DNA of 64,000 nucleotides, from assembly GCF_000316035.1 (NCBI RefSeq), contig NZ_ANHX01000052.1, positions 1-64,000 of the forward strand. The letters are read 5' to 3'. This stretch comes from Paenibacillus sp. PAMC 26794. GTDB lineage: Bacteria; Bacillota; Bacilli; Paenibacillales; Paenibacillaceae. Both the position numbers and the translations under genes were made by a program. Below the pieces are notes generated by a model. That model had not been told where the DNA came from, did no database searches, and was given only the letters and a program-made list of their open reading frames with translations. Below are positions 35,110 through 44,637 of this stretch, one piece after another (the first letter of the stretch is position 1; the number at the start of each line of letters is the position of its first letter).

Positions 35110-35703
35110 CTACGTATAACGACGAGCGAGCTCATCGATATGTACCGCATGAGCACCTTCACCAATTGCAGAGAATTTCCACTCTGCACCGTGTCGATAC
35201 ATTTCGCCACAGATGAGGGCTGTCATGCCTGCATAACTATCGGATAGATTAAACTTGACCAACTCCTGAGAATTTTTCCCATCCAAAATGCGGATATATG
35301 CACGCTCAATCATGCCAAAATCCTGTTTGCGATTCACACAATCATAAATGTTTACAACGATAAGAATTCTATGAACATCGGCAGGTACGGAGGAGAGGTT
35401 GATTCTGATTTGCTCATCGTCTCCTTCACCCTCACCCGTTAGATTATCTCCTGAATGAACTACAGATCTACACAAACTCTGCTTGTTATGGAAACAGACC
35501 AGATTGGTTTCTTTCGCTAACTTGCCATTCTCATTCAACAGCAACGCGGAAGCATCACAATCGATATTCGCCTGTTTCTTTCTTCCAAAGAAACCTTTGG
35601 AGGCTACAGGGTCCCAACCCAAACCGGCGATGACTTGAGTTAATCCTGCTTTACCCTTGGTTAGATCGATCTTCTGTCCCTTGACCAAATTAATACCAGC
35701 CAC
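35110..35703 (-). CDS. TerD-family stress protein (TerX/TerZ-like)
   Basis: A 197-aa TerD-type protein, more diverged than its two downstream neighbours. It has an insert after GLGWDP (VASKGFFGRKKQANIDCD) and keeps the calcium run HSGDNLTGEGEGDDE. It opens with LVKGQKIDLTKGKAG. The start is GTG 35703 with a strong AAAGGAGG eight bases upstream. Second gene of the operon behind terB. Confidence 0.9.
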   Translation of the reverse strand: MAGINLVKGQKIDLTKGKAGLTQVIAGLGWDPVASKGFFGRKKQANIDCDASALLLNENGKLAKETNLVCFHNKQSLCRSVVHSGDNLTGEGEGDDEQIRINLSSVPADVHRILIVVNIYDCVNRKQDFGMIERAYIRILDGKNSQELVKFNLSDSYAGMTALICGEMYRHGAEWKFSAIGEGAHAVHIDELARRYT

Positions 35704-35741
35704 TGATATTCACCTCCTTTCATCTTCAGATGCTAGGGTGG

Positions 35742-36188
35742 TTACAGACTGAATTCACCCGGGTTCAAGCCAAGAATCGTGCAAATTTCAGCTACGACTC
35801 TACGCTCTTGATCATCAAAGTTACCATCAGCAGCACCAATCGCACTACACACACCTACAATGACACGACCGACTTCCGGCTTGGACTTGAACTTGGCAAT
35901 AGCCTTCAAGGCTTCCTGTTTCCCGATCTCGGGAGAAAACTCAAAATTATTAACATAATGATTGAAGCGTTCGATGACAACCGTCATATCAAATACTTTC
36001 AATTCCTGACTCAGATTTATGTATCCCGCCATCTTGTTCTTCTCTGAAGCATCGACGCTTCCATCAGCAAAAGCAACCAAGGCACAACCTGCCACTACAG
36101 CATCCATAAAATCTTTATTCTTGAATCGTTTAACCTGGTCCTCAAGGCCTTGTTTGGTTGAGTTAAGCCAGTTTCTGAATGAGCTCAT
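35742..36188 (-). CDS. terB: TerB-family tellurite resistance protein
   Basis: A 148-aa helical TerB protein. The two acidic, metal-binding repeats read ALVAFADGSVDASEKNKMA (about 37-55) and SAIGAADGNFDDQERRVVAE (about 115-134), as expected. TerB is a cytoplasmic metal-binding partner linked to TerC and TerD. ATG 36188 is preferred over ATG 36194 because GGGGG lies six bases before it. First gene of the TerB-TerD-TerC operon, with a long leader of about 240 bases from the predicted promoter. Confidence 0.9.
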   Translation of the reverse strand: MSSFRNWLNSTKQGLEDQVKRFKNKDFMDAVVAGCALVAFADGSVDASEKNKMAGYINLSQELKVFDMTVVIERFNHYVNNFEFSPEIGKQEALKAIAKFKSKPEVGRVIVGVCSAIGAADGNFDDQERRVVAEICTILGLNPGEFSL

Positions 36189-36437
36189 TTCCATCCCCCG
36201 TTACTAGATTCATTTCTTTTAAAACTAGCAAAATCCAATGTTCATCTTTACATCCTAATTCATAGAAAAAAATAGTTAAATTATCCCTTAACTATACTCT
36301 ATATTTTGTCATTTTTCTACATATAAAAACAAAAACCACTTCAATCCCCTTAAGTATGTTTTAAAGGGATATCAACTAGTATTTAAACGAAGTACATTTT
36401 ATTACAAATTTCGACAAAAGCAATGAATAGCTTATGT

Positions 36438-36463
36438 TACGCATCGTTTTGGATATAGTTTCA
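36438..36463 (-). promoter_or_regulatory. ECF (sigma-W-type) promoter for the ter operon
   Basis: On the minus strand TGAAAC (36463-36458), 16 bases, then CGTA (36441-36438) match the sigma-W consensus of Bacillus exactly. B. subtilis yce ter genes are known to be under such envelope-stress sigma factors. It lies in the 374-base gap between jetC and terB, which holds no gene; a second TGAAAC is at 36473-36468. Confidence 0.72.
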
Positions 36464-36562
36464 AACAGGTTTCAAAAAAAATCGAAACTTTTCTGTGAGA
36501 ATATGATTGAGATACAGCCTCTCGCCTAATCCAACCATGATCCACTAAGCCTATATTCCAGA

Positions 36563-39500
36563 TCACGATCTATCCAATGAGAGTTCTTCCTGCTTTTTCA
36601 CATGTATACCTGCTACTCTGCTTCGCGTAAGAATCGGATTATGGTGAACAACATACGCTTTTTTGAATCGATTCAGATAGGTATTCTCATGAGATTTGGG
36701 CGTCAGGATAATCAATTTCCGTGCCAGTTCCCGATGATACAGATCGAAGACCTTCAGCTTGCGTTGTTCATCCAATGCACTGTCGAACTCATCAAGCACG
36801 ATAAAGCCTGGACTTGTCTGCAGGTTCCGCAACAACGCAAGTGCGAATAACAAAGAACTCAGAGATTCTTCTCCACCCGATACCCCTTTACCAACTCGTC
36901 CTCCGCGTGCCTTGAGACTCACATCCTCCATCGTGCCTCGATGTCCTTCCTTGCGTGCACGGATATACAGGTGAAAGTGAGTTCTCCCTTTTTTGTCCGC
37001 ATATTGCTCCCAGTTGATTTCACCTTCGAACTGAAATAGCGCCATGTACGAACGAAATTGCTGTTGGATCTCAAGGACCCGCATCTGTATCGTTGTCTCT
37101 AATTGATCCTTTAATTGAATGGTCCGCTCTTCATCTTGTTCAAATAACAGTTTGGTCCGCTTGTATTCATCCTGAAGTCGCTCAAATTCCTCCTTCACTA
37201 CCCTGTAGTTTTCAGGTGCCGCAGGATCAATGTTGGCTTCATTACGTGCATGATTATACTTCGTTTTGCCATTTTCATAGCCCATTCGAACCCGAGAAAG
37301 GGAAGGTACCTCACGTGATGACTGACCCGTCCCCTGATCTTCATCCATTTGCGAAATCTGAAGTTCCTCGAGAACCTGTTCCATGAGTAATGAAGAAACC
37401 CCTTTGAAATCCTCAATCTCCAGAATGATATTCACATGCTCAGCTTCTGCGGTAACAAACGACTCCCGACGATTCTCCATTTGTTTATTGATCCAATTCA
37501 GCTTATTCGTCTCGGATTCCAATTGGGCCTGCGTATCATTATCTTCACGCTTCAACCGCCGTAAGTTAGTGCTGATTGCATCCTGCTGGTCCTCATACTC
37601 CTTCATCTGATCTTGAATATCCCCAATCTGAGCTTTCAGATCAGCCAATCTGCGCTGGCTTACATTCAATTGTTCGTATTTCCCCTTCAAGTTACCGAGA
37701 CGTACATAAAAGTCAGCCTCAAGTTGCAATACGCGAATTTCTTCCTCCAATTGTACAAGTTGTTTTATGATACCGGACTCCAGCTTCTTCATTTCCCGGA
37801 TGCTTTGTTGTTCTGCCACCAGTAAGCTATTTTCCTCCATCAGCTTGTCTCTACGATGATTGCGTTCATGTTCACGCGTCATGAATGCCTCCGCACGCTT
37901 CATCATAGGCAGTATGGAGTTCAGTTCCTGTAACCTACCGGCCAGGCTGGTGATACGCTCACCAGTATGTTCTACCTTCTCCGTCAGCAATGTAATATTT
38001 TTATCCAACTCTTCCCTTCGGATTACAAGAGCCTGTTCACTCAAAATGTACCTTCGCTTCTCCTGCGGTCCTCGAATGCCCATGCTATCCAACAAAACAC
38101 CTTCTGTGATTCTGGGCTCAACTTCCCGGAAAAATTGTTCTACCCACCACAGGGATTTCATTGCAAAAGGCAATACTTCCTCAGTCAAATCCGGCTTCAC
38201 CCTTAAGTGCAAGGAAGGAATCTTCATCACTGATTTATCCGGAATGACACTCTTCAGTGGCACATGATACAGATCATTGGGAACACTGGCATATCGACCG
38301 TCAAAAAATATAGCATATTTAATCGGTTCAAGCCGTTCCTCTGATTGAAGCGGAGCCCCTTCGTCCATCTCTATGAGATCTCGTAACGAATATGCTTGAA
38401 CCCCTCGTTTATCGAAATAGCTCAAGGACTGACGCTGACGGCTGGACCAATCCCGGTTGGATGCAAGACGATCACTTTCATCAAGAAATTCCTGGCGCTG
38501 ATGAAGCAGATCACGTTTAAGATCCTTGTTCACATTCAACTGCTCTTCCAGCGCTGTCATTTCCTCCTGTACCGCATAACTTCCGGCATACCGCTGCAAA
38601 TAATCTACATGCTCCTGTTCAGCCTTTCGATCTTGTTCAGCTTCCGTCTCCAGTAACGCAATTGCTTTGATATGTCGGGTAACTCTATCATCAGCAGTGC
38701 TTAACTTATTTTGTAACTGCTCATGCTCCAGACCAAGCTTCTCTAACTGTTTAACAACCTGATCCAACTGTTGCTGCACCTCATTCTCCGTCCGGGTAAT
38801 CCGGAGCTGCTCCTGTTGGATTGCTGCCAGATCTGATTCCAAACGCTGGATAACCTCCACCGTTTGTGCCTGTTCAGCTTCTAGTTCCTCATGCCGGATA
38901 GAACGTTGCTGCAGTTCAACTGTCAGAGCCTGCATCTGTTGCTCGCTACCCGATTGCCTCAATAGAATTTCTGTTGTTTGAAGCCTGATATGGGCAAGCT
39001 GATCCTCCGAATGCTCCCGATCCCATTCCAGTTGTTCCAGTTGATCCTTGAGTTCCTTCTCTTCACGCTTGTAGTAATCCTCCAGTTGAAGCAGGGAGGA
39101 GGCATACAATTCCCCTCCCTCCAGAAGGCGTTTCCGGTTATCCTCATATCGATCCAAGCTAGACTTCTGTATATGCAGCCACTGTTTTTTGTTACTCACA
39201 TTCGTTTCAGCCTGAAGCAACGTTTGGCGTGTCTCCTGCAGTTGTTCCACACTTTCTTCCCAGTTCCGCTGTACTGCATCTATGCCATGCATTGCTGCAA
39301 ATATCCGAAATCGTTCCTCCGAATGCATGACCGCGAACTGATTAACCTCCTGCTGGTACCAGATCAAATAGAATAAATCAGGGTCAATTTTGTATTTGTA
39401 CTCCAGATCTCTCTTATATGCCGTAAAATTATATTGCCGATCTCCTGAGCTATATCGGGTTTCGTGTAACCACTCTCCAGGGCGATCCCCAGAATATACA

Positions 39501-39838
39501 ACATACTCCCTCTTGACAGGCTGCCCTGATCCGGGCTCCTGTGAAATATATATCGCAAATTCGATCCATTCAGGAGCGTCGATCTTCATGCTGCCTTCGT
39601 TGCGAAATAACAAGCGGATCTGTGCATTCCAGGTATGATCCGGTAACAGATTCCGGGATTTCAACCCTTCCAGTTCTACTTTTGATGAATACAAGACCGC
39701 TCCCATACAATACGTGATCGTCGATTTGCCTGCCCCGTTAGGTCCAGTGATCAATATATGTTCCTGCCTGCCCGACAAATCCATTACGGTATTGTCATAG
39801 TCACGAATTCCGGCGAACCACATTTTATAAGGTATCAT
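36563..39838 (-). CDS. jetC: Wadjet SMC-like ATPase JetC
   Basis: A 1,091-aa SMC/MukB-type ATPase. Walker A is GPNGAGKST (about 32-40). Long coiled coils run at about 190-480 and 640-900 around a hinge-like middle. The ABC signature is VSGGEESLSSLLFALAL and Walker B is FIVLDEFDSALD near the C-terminus. In Wadjet systems JetC works with the kleisin JetA and JetB to extrude DNA loops, and JetD then cuts small closed circles such as plasmids. It follows jetB by six bases and is the last gene of a jetD-A-B-C operon. Complete and intact. Confidence 0.92.
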   Translation of the reverse strand: MIPYKMWFAGIRDYDNTVMDLSGRQEHILITGPNGAGKSTITYCMGAVLYSSKVELEGLKSRNLLPDHTWNAQIRLLFRNEGSMKIDAPEWIEFAIYISQEPGSGQPVKREYVVYSGDRPGEWLHETRYSSGDRQYNFTAYKRDLEYKYKIDPDLFYLIWYQQEVNQFAVMHSEERFRIFAAMHGIDAVQRNWEESVEQLQETRQTLLQAETNVSNKKQWLHIQKSSLDRYEDNRKRLLEGGELYASSLLQLEDYYKREEKELKDQLEQLEWDREHSEDQLAHIRLQTTEILLRQSGSEQQMQALTVELQQRSIRHEELEAEQAQTVEVIQRLESDLAAIQQEQLRITRTENEVQQQLDQVVKQLEKLGLEHEQLQNKLSTADDRVTRHIKAIALLETEAEQDRKAEQEHVDYLQRYAGSYAVQEEMTALEEQLNVNKDLKRDLLHQRQEFLDESDRLASNRDWSSRQRQSLSYFDKRGVQAYSLRDLIEMDEGAPLQSEERLEPIKYAIFFDGRYASVPNDLYHVPLKSVIPDKSVMKIPSLHLRVKPDLTEEVLPFAMKSLWWVEQFFREVEPRITEGVLLDSMGIRGPQEKRRYILSEQALVIRREELDKNITLLTEKVEHTGERITSLAGRLQELNSILPMMKRAEAFMTREHERNHRRDKLMEENSLLVAEQQSIREMKKLESGIIKQLVQLEEEIRVLQLEADFYVRLGNLKGKYEQLNVSQRRLADLKAQIGDIQDQMKEYEDQQDAISTNLRRLKREDNDTQAQLESETNKLNWINKQMENRRESFVTAEAEHVNIILEIEDFKGVSSLLMEQVLEELQISQMDEDQGTGQSSREVPSLSRVRMGYENGKTKYNHARNEANIDPAAPENYRVVKEEFERLQDEYKRTKLLFEQDEERTIQLKDQLETTIQMRVLEIQQQFRSYMALFQFEGEINWEQYADKKGRTHFHLYIRARKEGHRGTMEDVSLKARGGRVGKGVSGGEESLSSLLFALALLRNLQTSPGFIVLDEFDSALDEQRKLKVFDLYHRELARKLIILTPKSHENTYLNRFKKAYVVHHNPILTRSRVAGIHVKKQEELSLDRS

Positions 39839-39844
39839 CTCTTG

Positions 39845-40561
39845 TTATTCCGCTCCTTGCTGTTGAAGGTTATATCTTTTGAAAAATTTCATGACTTCTT
39901 CTTTATTTAACTGGTTCGATTGACTGAACTCGACTGTACGGCGCAAAAATGAATCGGAAAACATATGTACACCTATGGCTGTTAATTGATAAGCCTTTTC
40001 GGGTGAACGGGTATCATACTCCTCAAGGGCACCAATTTTCCGTAAAGGGTCCAGGTTCATGAGCAATCGCTGGTTGGCCTTGGTGGTTTCATGTCCAAAT
40101 GCATCCAAGAGTTGGTCAAACAGTGTATACTCATGCTGCAATACTTCCTGTTGATAGAACATGAACAATAATATCGCCAGACTTTCCTTGGAAAGTGTGC
40201 TTCGAGCTGCCCTCGCAGAAACTCTCATCATGACAACAACCTGATCCCGATCCTCATCATAGATCAATTGAAAATAACGGCTTACGCCCTGATTCACTCG
40301 CTGTATAAACGAATAAAAGGCAGCCTCCTGACCTGTAATATTCAATTGTTTCTCAACCTCTCGGCGTGACAAGCCAAAGTTCCCTGCCCGAATTGTGGCA
40401 GACGAAGAAAACAACAGGTTCATAAACACCAGTTCTTCCTGCTCTGTAAGCATACCTTTGATCGCCTGCATCACATGAAGAGCGTTAACGTTGTCTACAG
40501 CTTCGGTTCCCTGCTCTTGGTTCATCTCTTCAGAAGAGAGATTTGTCGGCTCATCTGTCAT
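39845..40561 (-). CDS. jetB: Wadjet protein JetB (MukE/MksE-like)
   Basis: A 238-aa winged-helix protein corresponding to the MukE-like accessory subunit of Wadjet. The first 30 residues are acidic and probably flexible. The rest holds LSRREVEKQLNITGQEAAF and LFMFYQQEVLQHEYTLFDQL, typical of MksE/JetB. AAAGGAG is seven bases before the ATG, and its start overlaps the jetA stop by 11 bases. Identity rests on size, fold impression and position between jetA and jetC. Confidence 0.83.
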   Translation of the reverse strand: MTDEPTNLSSEEMNQEQGTEAVDNVNALHVMQAIKGMLTEQEELVFMNLLFSSSATIRAGNFGLSRREVEKQLNITGQEAAFYSFIQRVNQGVSRYFQLIYDEDRDQVVVMMRVSARAARSTLSKESLAILLFMFYQQEVLQHEYTLFDQLLDAFGHETTKANQRLLMNLDPLRKIGALEEYDTRSPEKAYQLTAIGVHMFSDSFLRRTVEFSQSNQLNKEEVMKFFKRYNLQQQGAE

Positions 40562-41975
40562 CCTGATTCTCCTTTCGCAGCTTACGGCTGGTTATCCTTT
40601 GATTTCGATCATCAGGCTCGATCCAGTCCCATAACTTAGCATACTGTGGACCTGATGCGACGGCATTGATCTGTTCCATATCCAATGTTTTGTTACCGAT
40701 CAGGGCAGAGATGGCAGTCAGCGCATTTATTGCGTCGCCCCATTCAGATGATGTCGCTTCGATGATAACCTGTTCTACAGGTGCTTCATCCACAGCAGCC
40801 ATATATTGTTCAATGGCTTCTGTCTGAATCATGGATTTGGTCAATAACCACTCGGTATCTCCCATCAATTCACTTAGTTGCTCAAGTGATACTTCTTCTT
40901 CTACATACTGTAATTCAGCCGGATCAGACATATCTATAGGTTCAATAACTGGTTCATATGCCTCCAGATACTGCACTGCCTCACTCACAGCTACACCGGA
41001 CAACGGCGAGGCAAATTTAACAGGGACCCATAAACCATCCATCGCTTCATCAGCATACTGGTTCTGTTCCATAAAACTAAGCAATTGGTACACATTAGGC
41101 GTGTCAGAATCCAATGGAGGATCATACATACTGACAATAAATTCACGTACTTTCTCGGGATGAATCGTAGACGACAACATCGTTTGCTGCATGGTTGTGA
41201 ATTTCAAGTACTTGTTAATCATGCCTATACTCAAGTGGGTTCCTTCTGCTAATACGGCTGTTCCCTGCTGCATGAGATGACTTAAGACAAGACTGTCTTC
41301 TAGCGTCTGAAACTGATGAAGCCGCTCACTGAGCTTCTGCTCAAGCTCCCTCATAAGCTGATGTATAATTTCCAGTTGGGGTAGCGCATTGCGATCAGCC
41401 AGTAGTTCGAGCTCCCTTTCCTTCAGTAGTTGAAGTGCATGTTCGACATTACGGATCATGCTTGCAATTTTATTGCCCCCGGATATACCGTGATCGTCAT
41501 AAGCCTCACTATGCTCAGCATCCCGTCTCGCTTGAAAAAGGGATCTGCCGATATCATCATGCATGTAATAGGCCAGGGAGTCATTCGCCAAGCGGATCAG
41601 GGCGTCCATCATTCGCTTGCCCACATCTCTCATCTTGATCTGACGAGTCTGCTTCGAAATCCAGTTATGCTTAACAAGCACAGCTACAATCTGTTCTACT
41701 TTCTTGGTTTCCGGTGGCTCAGCATCCTGATATTTATTTCGATAACGATAGTAGAGTGTACTTGCATTCTCAATGGGTTCATCCAGCCCCAGTGCAGCCT
41801 CATTGACCAACTGGATAATCCGTAAAAATCGTAAAATTTCGATGGGCGTCTGAAAAAAATTCTGTGACCCCAGATCACTAAGAACACCGGATAAGGAGGA
41901 AATATCCCGCATGGTCTGAAGAAGTTCAGGTGCTGAATCCTTATGCTGAAATATAGAGATTAAAGATTGATCCAT
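40551..41975 (-). CDS. jetA: Wadjet protein JetA (kleisin)
   Basis: A 474-aa protein of the JetA kleisin type, mostly helical, with an N-terminal winged-helix-like part (about 1-130) and a central coiled coil (about 170-240). Size and position (directly before the MukE-like and SMC genes) match JetA. ATG 41975 is chosen because GGGAGGA is nine bases upstream; the GTG three codons earlier abuts the site. Overlaps jetD by 16 bases and jetB by 11, so the three are translationally coupled. Confidence 0.82.
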   Translation of the reverse strand: MDQSLISIFQHKDSAPELLQTMRDISSLSGVLSDLGSQNFFQTPIEILRFLRIIQLVNEAALGLDEPIENASTLYYRYRNKYQDAEPPETKKVEQIVAVLVKHNWISKQTRQIKMRDVGKRMMDALIRLANDSLAYYMHDDIGRSLFQARRDAEHSEAYDDHGISGGNKIASMIRNVEHALQLLKERELELLADRNALPQLEIIHQLMRELEQKLSERLHQFQTLEDSLVLSHLMQQGTAVLAEGTHLSIGMINKYLKFTTMQQTMLSSTIHPEKVREFIVSMYDPPLDSDTPNVYQLLSFMEQNQYADEAMDGLWVPVKFASPLSGVAVSEAVQYLEAYEPVIEPIDMSDPAELQYVEEEVSLEQLSELMGDTEWLLTKSMIQTEAIEQYMAAVDEAPVEQVIIEATSSEWGDAINALTAISALIGNKTLDMEQINAVASGPQYAKLWDWIEPDDRNQRITSRKLRKENQDDR

Positions 41976-43315
41976 CTGCTCCACTCCTCCCGCTTACCAA
42001 GCACCTGCTCCTGTTCTAAATGAGTAGTCGTAAGTAGTAAGTCCATATATGCTTTAAATGCAGCATGATCCTGATAAACCTGATGATCGTGAGCTATGAA
42101 TTTCAACACCAGTTCATGACCAGCCAAAGCAGCGCTCATCTCACCAGTAATTAGAAGTCCATCTGCATCATAATCGCTCCATAGAATGGCTTGTTTAATT
42201 GACCTATCTTCTTCCAGTAAACGTTGAATGAATGTTCTGTGCGAGCTGCGCATATGTCCATCCACACAGACGATGAGTGAATTGGTTTGCTCTACGAAAT
42301 CCGGTTCAGCAGCCATTCGGGTAAGCACAGCCCGGTTTTCCACCAGCCACAATATTTCAGCGTTTGTTTTGTAATGATCCTGGGCAATCGACAGATCCGT
42401 CAGCGCATGGACTGGTCCAGCTTTATAGGTAGACCACTGCCCCTCCAAGTCACCTGCAAAATACATTGGCGTTATTCTCCCAGGACTAATCATGCCTAAC
42501 AATTCAGCAGATGTGCCTGAGTTATGCTCAAGCCATGACAGGAATTCCTCCCGATGTATATCAAATGCCTTAGAGCCCCCAATTGCTCCATAGTAGCGGG
42601 AACCGACTTCCTTCCAGTCAAAGACAGGAGCAGATAACGCAATCTCTGTAATCGCACGTATGAAATGCAACCCCTTTATTCTCTTTTCAAGATTCCAACG
42701 AGCAGGGAAGTGTTCGCTCTCCAGCAGTTTAGCGACGTTCCATTGAAGACTCACATTCAGCAAAAGTACAAGCTTGAAGAGTTCTGTTGCCCTTCCGGTT
42801 TGATTGTTTTTGTATAGTTCCATCAGATTACCTGCACGTAATTGATACTTCTCCAGTTCAGCAGATTGGACCTGTTGATCACATAATATCTGTCTCTCCA
42901 TATCGTTAAAAAGACGATATCCCATCCGATAATGGGCACGCTCTACCGTCTTTCCATCTCGCTTCAATCGAATTTCTTTGATAACCCAGCCCTGTTGCAT
43001 CAGATCAAATGCTTCTGCTTCATCCATGTCCACCCTCTTGCCCGGCGTCCATCCTTGCAGTATGGGCGGAGCCAGCGTATGTTCCGAATAGCCAGTTTCG
43101 CCCCTGCTCTCTGCAGTTTCTTCCGGGAAATCCAGAGCCAGAATAAGTGTACCTGTATGGCGGAATGTCCGAACCGTTTTGCGGATGATGTGAAGTTCAT
43201 GAAGCGACGCTTCAACCTCAGATTCCGTCCGGGTTGGAACTGGTTTACTTAGCTCCTCGCCCTTCTTTAATATATAATTGGTTATGTAATTCAATATTGG
43301 CTCTGATCCTCTCAT
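41960..43315 (-). CDS. jetD: Wadjet nuclease subunit JetD (Toprim-type)
   Basis: A 451-aa protein with a C-terminal Toprim-like catalytic domain. The acidic pair is in AILWSDYDADGLLITGEM, with an upstream ENRAVL motif that can supply the catalytic Glu. JetD resembles a topoisomerase VI A subunit and is the nuclease that cleaves plasmid DNA gathered by JetABC. The start is ATG 43315, with GGAG six bases before it; the ATG four codons earlier sits against ACGAGG. It is the first gene of the operon here, unlike the A-B-C-D order of the best studied system. Confidence 0.85.
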   Translation of the reverse strand: MRGSEPILNYITNYILKKGEELSKPVPTRTESEVEASLHELHIIRKTVRTFRHTGTLILALDFPEETAESRGETGYSEHTLAPPILQGWTPGKRVDMDEAEAFDLMQQGWVIKEIRLKRDGKTVERAHYRMGYRLFNDMERQILCDQQVQSAELEKYQLRAGNLMELYKNNQTGRATELFKLVLLLNVSLQWNVAKLLESEHFPARWNLEKRIKGLHFIRAITEIALSAPVFDWKEVGSRYYGAIGGSKAFDIHREEFLSWLEHNSGTSAELLGMISPGRITPMYFAGDLEGQWSTYKAGPVHALTDLSIAQDHYKTNAEILWLVENRAVLTRMAAEPDFVEQTNSLIVCVDGHMRSSHRTFIQRLLEEDRSIKQAILWSDYDADGLLITGEMSAALAGHELVLKFIAHDHQVYQDHAAFKAYMDLLLTTTHLEQEQVLGKREEWSRWINL

Positions 43316-43521
43316 TGCTCGCTCCATCCTCGTTTACTAGATTATTCTCTATTGTATCAGCTATAAGCTGACCTGTATAAAACCTGATTTTGAATAAACT
43401 GGTTTCTTCTCCCTCGGGCGTAGTCGGCTCGCGTCCGCGTTACTATAGAATCGAATACAGATGTGGTAGACTCACTCTAACGGTCACTATCCACTTATTA
43501 TGAAAGGAGAAATTACTATTC

Positions 43522-44541
43522 ATGAAATTACTTATTGAAGAAGCACGTCCATTGTACGAAGCAAGCAACCGTTTCAAGCAACAAGCAAGCTGGCAATGGC
43601 TGAGTAGCTCTCATATTTTTGGTGTCCAGGACCCGGAAACGGGACAGATTGGCTACTGCACTGTGATGGGCAACGGAGGCGAGATGTATGGACTGGCTGT
43701 TTATCTGGGAACAGAAGGGCTCGACAACTTGTTTAATCTGCTGCAAGGAAACAACGTTGAAGATCCCGTTTTTACCCAACAATGCCTGCTGTTGTCCTTC
43801 GAAAACCGGGACGAGCTATCCAGTGAGGAGTACAAACAGCTAAAAGCGCTGGGTTTCTCTTACCGGGGACGTAATGCCTGGCCTACTTTTCATCGATATG
43901 AACCGGGATTCGTACCTGGCCCTGTTCGGGAAGCTAAAGACCTCCGGTTCTTTGCAACCTGCGTTGAGCAGGCCATTGAAGTAGCCTCATCCGTACAGTC
44001 AGACCCGGATCAGCTCTTTCATTCAGATCAGCAATTATTTCTCACACGTGTGCCAGAGCGATCCTCCGACGGGCAAGCATGGAACTGGAGCGACCAGTGG
44101 GTTGAGCCCGTTCCGCTCGTAGTAGAAGAAGAACCAGCACAGGCTGCACGGATTGACGAAATTAAACTCGCGCGCCTGCGCAGACTTCCGTGTCCGCCGG
44201 AATCATTCTGGGAATTCGGATTATTCTATCTACACACAGCCGTTGGTAATAAGGGGCGTCCCTATTTTCCGCAAATTCTCATCATCAGCGAGCCAGCCTC
44301 AGGCATGATCATCCACTCTGCTGTAGCAGAAAAAAAGCGAAGTTCGGAGCAATGTATTGAAGAACTCGTTGATCTTCTATTACAGCGAGAGTATAAACCG
44401 TCTCGTCTAATCCTCACGTTACCGAATATCGCACAAGTCCTGCTACCGTTGCTTACCTCCATTGATATTGATGTGTACACTGCGGACAGGCTGCCTATGG
44501 TCGAGGACGTTTTACAAGAACTTAATCAGTTCTTGCATTAA
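43522..44541 (+). CDS. Protein of unknown function (possible DUF7309/DUF6930 type)
   Basis: A 339-aa soluble protein in two parts. The N-terminal part (about 1-135) is rich in aromatic and acidic residues and contains GYCTVMGNGGEMYGLAVYLG. The C-terminal part (about 200-339) contains FYLHTAVGNKGRPYFPQILI. I believe this pairing is annotated as DUF7309 plus DUF6930 in other Bacillales, but that is recollection only. No catalytic motif is obvious. AAAGGAG lies about 11 bases before the ATG. Divergent from jetD and followed by its own terminator; not clearly part of the Wadjet system. Confidence 0.75.
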   Translation: MKLLIEEARPLYEASNRFKQQASWQWLSSSHIFGVQDPETGQIGYCTVMGNGGEMYGLAVYLGTEGLDNLFNLLQGNNVEDPVFTQQCLLLSFENRDELSSEEYKQLKALGFSYRGRNAWPTFHRYEPGFVPGPVREAKDLRFFATCVEQAIEVASSVQSDPDQLFHSDQQLFLTRVPERSSDGQAWNWSDQWVEPVPLVVEEEPAQAARIDEIKLARLRRLPCPPESFWEFGLFYLHTAVGNKGRPYFPQILIISEPASGMIIHSAVAEKKRSSEQCIEELVDLLLQREYKPSRLILTLPNIAQVLLPLLTSIDIDVYTADRLPMVEDVLQELNQFLH

Positions 44542-44565
44542 TCGCTTCTAGCTTGAATGACAAAT

Positions 44566-44611
44566 AGCGGTTATCCATCCTGAGCTAACCCAGGCCGATA
44601 ACCGCTTTTTT
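44566..44611 (+). terminator. Rho-independent terminator
   Basis: AGCGGTTATC pairs with GATAACCGCT and is followed by six T residues, 24 bases past the stop of the preceding plus-strand gene. Confidence 0.85.
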
Positions 44612-44637
44612 ATACATATGATCCGTTCTCTACGTTC

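Noticed and set aside
36189..36437. Riboswitch or T-box in the long ter leader
   Set aside because: No conserved motif, strong hairpin series or terminator was visible; only the upstream sigma-W-like site is supported.
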